Below are positions 15,103-22,263 of a stretch of 64,000 nucleotides of DNA, in pieces (position 1 is the stretch's first letter; every line of letters begins with the position of its first letter). The DNA is from Myxococcus qinghaiensis. Lineage in GTDB: Bacteria; Myxococcota; Myxococcia; Myxococcales; Myxococcaceae. The notes under the pieces were generated by a model. The model was not told the DNA's origin. It saw only the letters and a program-made list of their open reading frames with translations, and searched no databases. The stretch spans positions 1 to 64,000 of the forward strand of contig NZ_JAKCFA010000002.1 in assembly GCF_024198215.1 (NCBI RefSeq), given 5' to 3'. The position numbers and the translations under genes were made by a program.

Positions 15103-17406
15103 ATGTCCGCTTCACCCTCGCTTGTCCCGCTTGCTCCTGGCATGGCGCTGTGGCCCTGGGCCGCGCTGCGCGGCGCCGGATTCCCCGCGGAGGATGTGCT
15201 CCGGCTCGCGGCTCCCACGGCCGCTGCAGCCGCCGAGGCCTGGCTCGCGACGGGGGTTGATACACCCGGTGACGCGCTGCGTGCCGCATTCGATACGGAC
15301 ATGCTGAGCATCAGCGCCGCGCTGCGCTCACTGGCGGGTGAAACACGACTGCGCGAGGCCCTCCTCTGGCAGAACCGCCATGCCTACAAGACGGGGGTCG
15401 AGCCGCTCGCGGCGCTCCCCGCCACGGCGCGTAACAGCAAGGCCCGGCAGCGTGAGCGCCTGGTGGCCTCCTACGTCCAGCGATACAGCACGAAGAACGA
15501 CACCATCGGCTTCTTTGGCCCGGTGGGTTGGGCGCGGCTCACTCAGTCGAGCGACGCCTTGAGTCTTCTCCCTGGAGAGAACCTCGTCTCGCGGCGCGCG
15601 GTCTACTTCGAGGCATGGTGCATGGACACGCTCGGCGCCGCGCTCGCCCAGGACGCGTCCCTGCGCCGCTGGGCACAGCCCCGACTGTTGCCGTACTTCC
15701 GCCTGGAGGGGCACGTGCTGCACGGCCCCATGCCCGAGCCCGTGGAGTTGTTGCCGTCGCAGGCGGCGGTGCTCGCGCGGTGTGATGGTTCGGTCAGCGC
15801 CGTGGCCATCGCGGAGGAACTCACGCGGGGTGATGCGCCCTCCTTCGCGAACGTGGACGACGTCTACGCCGCGCTGGACCAGGCGAGCGGCATGGGTGTC
15901 CTCGCCTGGGGCTGGGACGTGCCGTTGCTGGTGCGACCCGAGGCGGTGCTGCGCGGCGCCCTGATGGCGATTCCCGATGCGGACGCCCGGGCTCGCGCGC
16001 TGGCCCCGCTGGAGCGGCTGGAGCGCGCGCGTGCCGGAGTCGAGGCCGCGGCGGGTTCTCCCGAGGCGCTGGATGTGGCGCTCGCGGAGTTGGAGGGCGT
16101 GTTCAAGGAAGTGACGGGAGCTCTTCCGACACGTGCGGCGGGCAAGACGTACGCCTCGCGGACGCTCATCTACGAGGACTGCGTGCGGGACGGTGCACTG
16201 GAGCTGGGCGCTCCGCTGCTCGCGCGACTTGGGCCTGTGCTGGAGCTTTTGCTGACAGGGGCTCGCTGGCTGGTGGGCGAGGTGACCCGGCGCACCGGCG
16301 TGGGGCTGGAGGCGCTGTTCGACAAGCTGTCCCATGGGGGCGCGCCCGTGGAGCTCACCACGCTCCAGCTCGCCTTCGTCCAGGGCATCCAGGACCCGGC
16401 GTCCTCTGGGGCACTGATGCCCATCAACGAGATTGTCGCGGAGCACCGTCGGCGATGGCGTGAGCTCTTCGCGCTCGAACCGGGCGTGCGCAGGCAGACG
16501 CGCACCGTCGAGTCGCTGCAGCCTCTCGTGAGTGAGGCCTTCGTCACGCGCGGGGCAGGGTGGAAGCCCCGCTGGCACGCGTCACCGGACGTGATGATTG
16601 ACGCGGCGAGCGCCGAGGCCGTCCGTGCCGGTGACTACCAGCTCGTGCTGGGCGAGCTGCACCTGTGCAACAGCCTCTCGTCGCTGTTCGTGGAGCAGCA
16701 TCCCGCGCCCTCGGAGCTGTTCGCGCTCGCGGAGCGCTGTGCCTCCGAGGCGGACATCGTCCCGGTGTTCCCCAAGTCCGAGTGGAGCCAGCGGACGCTG
16801 CCGTGCCTCTTTCCTCGCGGCAGCCTCCACTACCTCTCCGGGCAGGAGCCGTCGCCGAATCCGGACGCGCGGGCGCTGCGCGTGGGTGACCTGATGGTGG
16901 AGCGGCGTGACGGCGCGCTGGAGGTCGTCGACCGTGTGAGCGGTCGTCGCTTCGGGCTGATGGACTTCCTGGCCGTCTACCTGGAGCACCGCTGCGCGAG
17001 CGCCTTCGACCTGGCGCTGGGCGAGGACTACTCGCCGCGACTGACGGTGGACGGAGTCATCGTCGCTCGCGAGCGGTGGAGCGTGCCTGCGGCCAGCCTG
17101 GGCTTCGCCGGTGTCACGGAGGCGCTGGATCAGTGGCTGGGGGCGCGGCGCTGGCAGCGCGGACTCGGCATCCCGCGCTTCGCGTTCTTCAAGGTGGAGA
17201 CGGAGCGCAAGCCCTGCTTCGTGGACTTCGACAGTCCGCTCCTGGTCGAGATGATGGCGAAGCTCGTGCGGCGGGCGGTGGAAGAAGCTCCGTCTTCACG
17301 GGTCAGCTTCTCGGAGATGGTGCCGGACCCGGACCACCTCTGGCTCACGGACGCGGCGCAGCACAGGTACACGAGCGAGCTTCGCGTGGTCTGCGAGCTG
17401 TCTTGA
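15103..17406 (+). CDS. Stand-alone LanB-type dehydratase / tRNA-dependent peptide-modifying enzyme (N-terminal domain family)
   Basis: 767 residues from the ATG at 15103; a TTG at 15070 in the same frame is an alternative. The protein matches the N-terminal LanB (lantibiotic dehydratase, tRNA-Glu-dependent glutamylation) family from end to end: ALWPWAALRGAGFPAEDVLRL at the start, the highly conserved RYSTKNDTIGFFGP (127-140), SRRAVYFEAWCMD, YASRTLIYEDC, LGELHLCNSLSS, and a C-terminal PRFAFFKVETERKPCFVDFDSP ... SFSEMVPDPDHLWL ... YTSELRVV. The elimination (SpaB_C) domain that completes full-length LanB (~1000 aa) is absent, as in split LanBs and PEARL-type aminoacyl-tRNA ligases. No precursor-peptide gene is found within several kb. 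It is followed 55 bp later by an ATP-grasp gene on the same strand, and it opens the cluster with its divergent GST. I infer a tRNA-dependent aminoacylation or dehydration step on a non-ribosomal scaffold. Confidence 0.82.
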   Translation: MSASPSLVPLAPGMALWPWAALRGAGFPAEDVLRLAAPTAAAAAEAWLATGVDTPGDALRAAFDTDMLSISAALRSLAGETRLREALLWQNRHAYKTGVEPLAALPATARNSKARQRERLVASYVQRYSTKNDTIGFFGPVGWARLTQSSDALSLLPGENLVSRRAVYFEAWCMDTLGAALAQDASLRRWAQPRLLPYFRLEGHVLHGPMPEPVELLPSQAAVLARCDGSVSAVAIAEELTRGDAPSFANVDDVYAALDQASGMGVLAWGWDVPLLVRPEAVLRGALMAIPDADARARALAPLERLERARAGVEAAAGSPEALDVALAELEGVFKEVTGALPTRAAGKTYASRTLIYEDCVRDGALELGAPLLARLGPVLELLLTGARWLVGEVTRRTGVGLEALFDKLSHGGAPVELTTLQLAFVQGIQDPASSGALMPINEIVAEHRRRWRELFALEPGVRRQTRTVESLQPLVSEAFVTRGAGWKPRWHASPDVMIDAASAEAVRAGDYQLVLGELHLCNSLSSLFVEQHPAPSELFALAERCASEADIVPVFPKSEWSQRTLPCLFPRGSLHYLSGQEPSPNPDARALRVGDLMVERRDGALEVVDRVSGRRFGLMDFLAVYLEHRCASAFDLALGEDYSPRLTVDGVIVARERWSVPAASLGFAGVTEALDQWLGARRWQRGLGIPRFAFFKVETERKPCFVDFDSPLLVEMMAKLVRRAVEEAPSSRVSFSEMVPDPDHLWLTDAAQHRYTSELRVVCELS

Positions 17407-17461
17407 GCCACTCCCACGCGGTCGACGTGGTTCACTTCTACCCATGAAGGAGCAGGACGGA

Positions 17462-18901
17462 ATGAGCGTGCCCGAGCCGATTCCCGGCGGAAAGTTCCCT
17501 CCCGACATCAAGGCGCTGCACGGGGGACTGTCCTCCACGGGCGCGAAGTTCCTGGAGTTCGCCGAACGCGTCCCGGAGACCTTCGCACGGCACCACTTCC
17601 TGGCGAGCGAGGCCTCGCCGCTCTTCCCCTACGAGCTGCATGCCTGGCCCACCTTCATCGACGGCGCGGCGGCGCGGACGATGCGGGAGATGGCAACGGG
17701 GCTGTGCCGACTCATCAAGCGCGCGCCACGGCGTCTGCTTGGGGACGCGGCTCGCGCGGCGGACTACTACGGGCTCCCGGAGGAGCGGGCCCGCCTGGCG
17801 CTGGATGCACTCGCGCGTACGGACGACGCGCGTGGCGCCATCAGCCGGGGTGACTTCATCCACGACGGCACGGCCCTGAAGTGCCTGGAGTTCAACCTGA
17901 CGGCGGGCGTCGGCGGCTGGGAGACGGCCATCCACGTCCAGCAGATCATGTCGCAGCCGGCGATGCACCGCTTCGCCACCGAGCAGGGGCTGCGCATCCG
18001 CCAGCCCCGGACGCTGCGCGACTTCTTCGCCAACATCGTGGACTGCGTGCGCCGCGACACCGAGTGGGAGGGTGAGGTCAACATCGGCATCCTCTTCACG
18101 CCGAGCACTCTTCCTCCGACGGCGCTCGCGGAGCAGGCGTGCCGACTCTTCACCGGTCAGCTCCTCGAAATCCTCCGCTCCGAGGGCGCGCGGGGCGAGG
18201 TCCTGATGACGACCTACGACGCGGTGAAGAGCGCGGAGGGACACCGCCTCACCACCCAGGGCAAGCGGCTGCATGCCGTCGTCGAATACGAAGCGCGAGA
18301 TCGCCTTCTGATGGCGGGCCCGGAGTTCATCGCGAACGCCCAGGCCGCCATCTCCGCCCGCGCCCTCAGCCTCTTCAACGGCCCCGCGCAGGACGTGCTC
18401 GACGACAAGCGCAACCTCGCGCTCCTGTCGGAGCACGTGACGTCGCCTCTGCTGTCCGCCGAGGAGCAGGCCCTGGTGCGCACCCACGTGCCCTGGTCCC
18501 GCCGCGTCGAGCGGACCCACGTCGAGCGCGCAGGCGAGCGCGTCTTCCTGCCGGAGCTGCTGTCCTCCCGACGCGAGGAGCTGGTGCTCAAGGCGGGGCG
18601 GGACTACGGAGGTGCCTCTGTGCTGCTCGGGGAGTCGACGCCCGCGCCGGCGTGGGACGAGGCCGTGCGCAAGGCGCTCGACGGCGGCGGCTGGGTGGTA
18701 CAGGAGCGGGTGCGGCCCGCTCCCTTCCATTACCCGGGGCCCGCCGGCGGGGTGATGCCCCACATCGTCATCTGGGGGCTCTTCGTCCTCGGTGAGACCT
18801 ACGGCGGCCACTCGCTGCGCCTGAGCCCCATGGGAAAGGGCACCGGCGTCGTCAATGTCACGCAGGGCGCGATGTTCGCCGCCCTCATCGAGCTGGAGTG
18901 A
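17462..18901 (+). CDS. ATP-grasp ligase, glutathionylspermidine-synthase-like (copy 1)
   Basis: 479 residues from the ATG at 17462, chosen because AAGGAG lies nine bases upstream whereas the ATG at 17444 has no site. The catalytic half shows ATP-grasp features: ALKCLEFNLTAGVGGWE, RLHAVVEYEARDRL, LFNGPAQDVLDDKRNLALLSE, LVLKAGRDYGGASVLLG (the Lys-rich nucleotide-binding strand) and GGWVVQERVRPAPFHY, with a final VNVTQGAMFAALIELE. The order is that of circularly permuted ATP-grasp/glutathionylspermidine-synthase-type enzymes, which join a carboxylate to an amine through an acyl phosphate. A full-length paralogue lies at 32827-34275. It is probably co-transcribed with the LanB-like gene and convergent (16 bp) with the JmjC gene. 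Expected role: amide formation in a peptide- or polyamine-containing product. Substrates not readable. Confidence 0.78.
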   Translation: MSVPEPIPGGKFPPDIKALHGGLSSTGAKFLEFAERVPETFARHHFLASEASPLFPYELHAWPTFIDGAAARTMREMATGLCRLIKRAPRRLLGDAARAADYYGLPEERARLALDALARTDDARGAISRGDFIHDGTALKCLEFNLTAGVGGWETAIHVQQIMSQPAMHRFATEQGLRIRQPRTLRDFFANIVDCVRRDTEWEGEVNIGILFTPSTLPPTALAEQACRLFTGQLLEILRSEGARGEVLMTTYDAVKSAEGHRLTTQGKRLHAVVEYEARDRLLMAGPEFIANAQAAISARALSLFNGPAQDVLDDKRNLALLSEHVTSPLLSAEEQALVRTHVPWSRRVERTHVERAGERVFLPELLSSRREELVLKAGRDYGGASVLLGESTPAPAWDEAVRKALDGGGWVVQERVRPAPFHYPGPAGGVMPHIVIWGLFVLGETYGGHSLRLSPMGKGTGVVNVTQGAMFAALIELE

Positions 18902-18917
18902 GCCGCCGGCTTCCGCG

Positions 18918-19787
18918 TCACTGCTCGCGGAACTCGCGACCGAGCGTCTGCTGCTTCCTCATCTTCTTCACCGCGCTCACCGCGATGGAGGGGATGAGCC
19001 GCGGGCCGATGCGGGCCAGCATGGACCACGTCCACCACCAGTAGTTGGTGGCGATGGCGTCCTCCACCGTGTACACGCGGTGCCACCAGCCATAGGGCAG
19101 GTAGAGAATCTCTCCGGCCTCCAGGACGAAGTCGTAGTCCGGGAGCTTGCCCGCGGGGAGCTGGTCCGGCTGACCACCGTGCGGCGTCAGGTCATGCGAG
19201 CTCATCACCGACCAGGGGTGGCTGAGCTTCGCCGGCTTCAGCTCCATGTCGCGTGACGGCGCGTACAACTGCCACTGCTTGCGGCCCACCATGACGGCGT
19301 GCAGGTTGTGCGCGCGGTCGAAGTGGAGCTGGGTGAATGTCCCCTTCGGCCCCATGAAGAAGAGCTGCTCGGTGAGGCGCCGCTGGACGGCGTACTCGTC
19401 GAAGCGCACGTCGCGGTGCAGGGCGGGGAGGGTGCGGAACAAGTCGTTGCCGATGAGGTAGCCAGGTGTCTCGTCGCCGTCCTTCACCTTCAGGGACGCG
19501 ACGTAGTCCTTCATCGTCATCTTCCGCACGCGGCCCACGCGCTCCACGTCGCCAGCGGGGCGGGCGTTGTAGCGCAGCCACTCCACGGGGACGCTCACGT
19601 CGCCGTACTGCTGGGTGAACCAGTCGAAGGACCACCGCTCCGCGGCGGGCCAGCCCTTCATGGCATCGGTGAAGATGATGGGCTTGTTGTTGGCTTCCAG
19701 GCCCTCGTAGAAGGCCCGGCGGTTGTCGAGCGCCATCCGCTCTGGGACCTGGGGAACGACATCCTTCTGGACGGTCGCGGTGCTCAT
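18918..19787 (-). CDS. JmjC/cupin-8 family Fe(II)/2-oxoglutarate-type oxygenase
   Basis: 289 residues; AGGAGAG lies upstream of the ATG. The double-stranded beta-helix carries the metal triad H155-x-D157 in TQLHFDRAHN and H236 in LPYGWWHRVYT, exactly the HxD...H layout of FIH-like/Cupin_8 hydroxylases. K170 in VGRKQWQLYAPS is placed for 2-oxoglutarate binding. The start PQVPERMALDNRRAFYEGLEANNKPIIFTDAMKGWPA is also typical of the family. Last gene of the - strand operon (PKS, GT4, thioesterase, isomerase-like, JmjC), 22 bases after the isomerase-like gene. It probably hydroxylates an intermediate, a carrier-bound amino acid or the finished product. Confidence 0.88.
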   Translation of the reverse strand: MSTATVQKDVVPQVPERMALDNRRAFYEGLEANNKPIIFTDAMKGWPAAERWSFDWFTQQYGDVSVPVEWLRYNARPAGDVERVGRVRKMTMKDYVASLKVKDGDETPGYLIGNDLFRTLPALHRDVRFDEYAVQRRLTEQLFFMGPKGTFTQLHFDRAHNLHAVMVGRKQWQLYAPSRDMELKPAKLSHPWSVMSSHDLTPHGGQPDQLPAGKLPDYDFVLEAGEILYLPYGWWHRVYTVEDAIATNYWWWTWSMLARIGPRLIPSIAVSAVKKMRKQQTLGREFREQ

Positions 19788-19809
19788 GACTGCTCTCCTG
19801 GGTGGCGCG

Positions 19810-20142
19810 TCACGCCGCGGTGTCTTCGGCCTTGGCCGGAGGGCCCTCTCGCTTCAGGCGCTCGAAGTTGTTGTCGATGCCGTGGCGCACGTCCGCCAGC
19901 ATGTGGATTTCGAACTCCTGGAACGCGAACGACGGCCACGCGCGCAGCAGCGTCAGCAGCGATTCGTGCGAGTCCGCGTTGACGATACACAGCCCCATCT
20001 TCGGGAGGACGTAATAGGCACAGTCCATGGTGCCGTCCTGGAGGCGGGCGCCCACCCAGTCGCGGACGGCGCGGTTGAGGGCGATGGGGTCGGGGGGCAC
20101 GGGGCCCGACGTACGGTCCTTGACGTAGATGAGGTACTTCAT
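19810..20142 (-). CDS. Muconolactone-isomerase-like ferredoxin-fold protein
   Basis: 110 residues; the ATG at 20142 overlaps the thioesterase stop in ATGA. The pattern MKYLIYVKDR ... ALNRAVRDWVGARLQDGTM ... GLCIVNADSHESLLTLLRAWP ... FEIHMLADVRHGIDNNFERL is that of small dimeric alpha/beta-barrel proteins of the muconolactone isomerase/YciI-like group. These act as isomerases, cyclases or monooxygenase partners. No catalytic residue can be fixed by eye. Its position between thioesterase and oxygenase in the PKS operon suggests it shapes or cyclises the polyketide or assists the oxygenase. The C-terminal tail (KREGPPAKAEDTAA) is disordered. Confidence 0.7.
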   Translation of the reverse strand: MKYLIYVKDRTSGPVPPDPIALNRAVRDWVGARLQDGTMDCAYYVLPKMGLCIVNADSHESLLTLLRAWPSFAFQEFEIHMLADVRHGIDNNFERLKREGPPAKAEDTAA

Positions 20143-20927
20143 CTGGCAGCTCCTTGGGAAAGTCTGGCGAGGCTTCGGCGGATGTTCTGCAACAGGCCGC
20201 GAGGCGTCTGCCGCAGGAAGAAGTGGTCCCCCAGGAACGTCTGCGTGGAGAACGCGCTCGAGGTGAGCTGACGCCACGCCTCCGTCGAGTCCTCGGGGAC
20301 GTAGTCGTCGAACCCTCGGAAGGCGGACAGCGGGCAGGCCAGGGCGGGGCCCGGCTTCCACGTGTAGCCCTCGCACACGGCGGTGTCCGCCAGGAGGGTG
20401 GTGCGAATCAGCTTCAGCAGCTCTTCGGCCATGTCACCCGACACGGAGATGGCCTCGCCCATGCGCCGCGCCTCGGACGCGTCGATGTCGTGGGTAATCG
20501 CCGTCGGTGGGTGGGCCTTGAGTGTCTGGGGCGCCCGGTAGCTGGCGACGAAGAGGTGCAGCGGCGTGGGGAGTCCCCGCTCGCGCAGGGCCCGCGTCAG
20601 CTCGTAGGCGAGCAGCGCGCCCATGCTGTGACCGAAGAGGGCGAAGGGCTTGTCCGCGTGCCGCGCCACCACCTGCACCAGGAAGTCGACGACCGCCGGC
20701 AGCTCGCGCAGGGGCGGCTCGCGCAACCGGTTCTCCCGGCCTGGGAGCTGCACCGGACAGACCTCGATATCCTGTCCCAGCTCCGCCTGCCAGGTGCGGA
20801 ACAGCGAGGCGCTTCCGCCCGCGTGAGGCAGGCAGAACAGCCGCGCCCAGGCGGTCGGCTGCGGGACGTGGAAGGCCAGCCACTCCACCGCGGCCATCGC
20901 CGAGGTCGACGACACTTGCGACGTCAT
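20139..20927 (-). CDS. Type II thioesterase
   Basis: 262 residues, alpha/beta hydrolase of the RifR/GrsT type: LFCLPHAGGSASLFRTW near the start (oxyanion side), nucleophile S101 in FALFGHSMGALLAYEL, acidic D207/D208 in FRGFDDYVP and H235 in FLGDHFFL. Discrete enzymes of this kind remove wrongly primed or stalled acyl groups from carrier proteins and sometimes release the product. The PKS proteins here have no integrated thioesterase domain, so this enzyme might also do final hydrolysis. It overlaps both neighbours by four bases (ATGA at 20924-20927 and 20139-20142), showing tight coupling with the GT4 gene upstream and the isomerase-like gene downstream. Confidence 0.92.
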   Translation of the reverse strand: MTSQVSSTSAMAAVEWLAFHVPQPTAWARLFCLPHAGGSASLFRTWQAELGQDIEVCPVQLPGRENRLREPPLRELPAVVDFLVQVVARHADKPFALFGHSMGALLAYELTRALRERGLPTPLHLFVASYRAPQTLKAHPPTAITHDIDASEARRMGEAISVSGDMAEELLKLIRTTLLADTAVCEGYTWKPGPALACPLSAFRGFDDYVPEDSTEAWRQLTSSAFSTQTFLGDHFFLRQTPRGLLQNIRRSLARLSQGAAR

Positions 20928-22231
20928 GAGAGCACCTCGCGCCGGGCGACGCGGGCCTCGGCGTGCGGGTGGGCGGGCAGGTCGATGAGCTTCTGGTACA
21001 CGACGCGGTTGGCGGCCACCATGCGCGGCAGGCCGAAGAGCTCCACCACGCGCTGCTGCCCGGCCTGACCCATTCGCTTCGCGCGCTCACGGTCTTCCAG
21101 CAGGGCGAGCTGCGCGTTGGCGAGCGCCTCGATATCCACCTCGCGCGGGCCTCCGGGCTCGCCGGGCAACACCGGGACGAGCATCCCCGTCTTCTCGTGC
21201 TCGACAATCTCGGACGGGCCACCGGAGCGCGTCGCCACGAGGGGAAGGCCGGACGCCATGGCCTCGATGGCCGTGTAGCCGAAGGGCTCATAGAGCGACG
21301 GCACCAGCGCCAGGTCGGAGATGCGGTGCAGCAGGCCCAGCTGACGGCGCGGCAGCTTGCCCAAGAGCTTGATGCGATGGCGCAGGTGCGCGTAGCGCTG
21401 GCTCAACCCCTGGACCATCTGCGTGGACTCGCGCGAGTCGGTGCCGCCCGCCAGGAGGAAGCGCACCTCGGGGCGTTTGGCGAGCACGCGCTCGGCGGCG
21501 GCGAAGATGGCGGTGATGCCCTTCTGCGGATGCAGCCTGCCCGTGTAGAGGACGACCGGGTCCTTGGGCGTGGCCACCGTGGCGCGCAGCCGGGCGTACT
21601 GCTCGGGCGTGTGCGAGGGCTGGAGGAACGGCCCCGCGTCCATGCCGCAGTGGATGGTGTGCAGCAGTGACGCCGACAGGCCGTAGGTCTCCCGGATGAG
21701 CTCGCTCATGGACTCGCTCACCGAGATGACCGGCGTGGAGCCGTCGTAGAAGCTGCGCTCCTCCTCGAGAATCTCGGGGTCGGGCGTCTGGCCCCACCAG
21801 CGCTCGGCGGGCTCGGAGATGTAGTGGCTGGTGCCCAGCACGGGCACGCCGGCCTCGCGGCCCAGCTCCCGCGCGGCGCGGTGCGTGTGCCACTGGTGGA
21901 AGTGGATGAGGTCCGGCTGCTCCTCGCGGATGCGCTCACGGCCGTGGTGCAGCAGGTCCTCGTTGAAGAGGCGGATGCCGCCCACGAGCGTGAGCTGCGC
22001 CGCCTGCGAGAGGCTGCCCCGGCTCGGAGGGACCATGTGCACGGTGAGCTGTGGCTCGCGAAGCACGGCCGGCTCGCCCGGCGTGTACGCCACGACGGTG
22101 ACCTTGCATCCGCCACGAGCCAGCCCTCGGGCCAGTTCGTAGACGTAGGTGCCCACGCCTCCGGCCACGTTCGGCGTGTACTCCATGGCCAGGATGAGGA
22201 CCTTCAGGGGGGTGAGGTTGGGGGGTGCCAT
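20924..22231 (-). CDS. GT4 family glycosyltransferase
   Basis: 435 residues, GT-B fold. The N-terminal domain starts VLILAMEYTPNVAGGVGTYVYELARGL, the usual acceptor-side Rossmann entry with the GGVGT loop, followed by DLIHFHQWHTH and GVPVLGTSH. The C-terminal donor domain has VVLYTGRLHPQKGI, RFLLAGG, IKLLGKLPRRQLGLLH and the E-x7-E signature in PSLYEPFGYTAIEAMASGLPLVAT. Similar to glycogen/sucrose-synthase-like GT4 enzymes using nucleotide or phosphate sugar donors. It lies 32 bases after the second PKS gene and is coupled to the thioesterase, so a glycosylated product is likely, although GT4 enzymes more often build polysaccharides than decorate polyketides (GT1 being usual). Confidence 0.88.
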   Translation of the reverse strand: MAPPNLTPLKVLILAMEYTPNVAGGVGTYVYELARGLARGGCKVTVVAYTPGEPAVLREPQLTVHMVPPSRGSLSQAAQLTLVGGIRLFNEDLLHHGRERIREEQPDLIHFHQWHTHRAARELGREAGVPVLGTSHYISEPAERWWGQTPDPEILEEERSFYDGSTPVISVSESMSELIRETYGLSASLLHTIHCGMDAGPFLQPSHTPEQYARLRATVATPKDPVVLYTGRLHPQKGITAIFAAAERVLAKRPEVRFLLAGGTDSRESTQMVQGLSQRYAHLRHRIKLLGKLPRRQLGLLHRISDLALVPSLYEPFGYTAIEAMASGLPLVATRSGGPSEIVEHEKTGMLVPVLPGEPGGPREVDIEALANAQLALLEDRERAKRMGQAGQQRVVELFGLPRMVAANRVVYQKLIDLPAHPHAEARVARREVLS

Positions 22232-22263
22232 CGGCTGTTTCTCGAAAGGGGTGTGGAGCGCGA

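Noticed and set aside
13039..18901. A lanthipeptide cluster
   Set aside because: A LanB-like N-domain is present, but no SpaB_C domain, no LanC cyclase and no Cys/Ser-rich precursor peptide could be found, so I do not call it a lanthipeptide locus.
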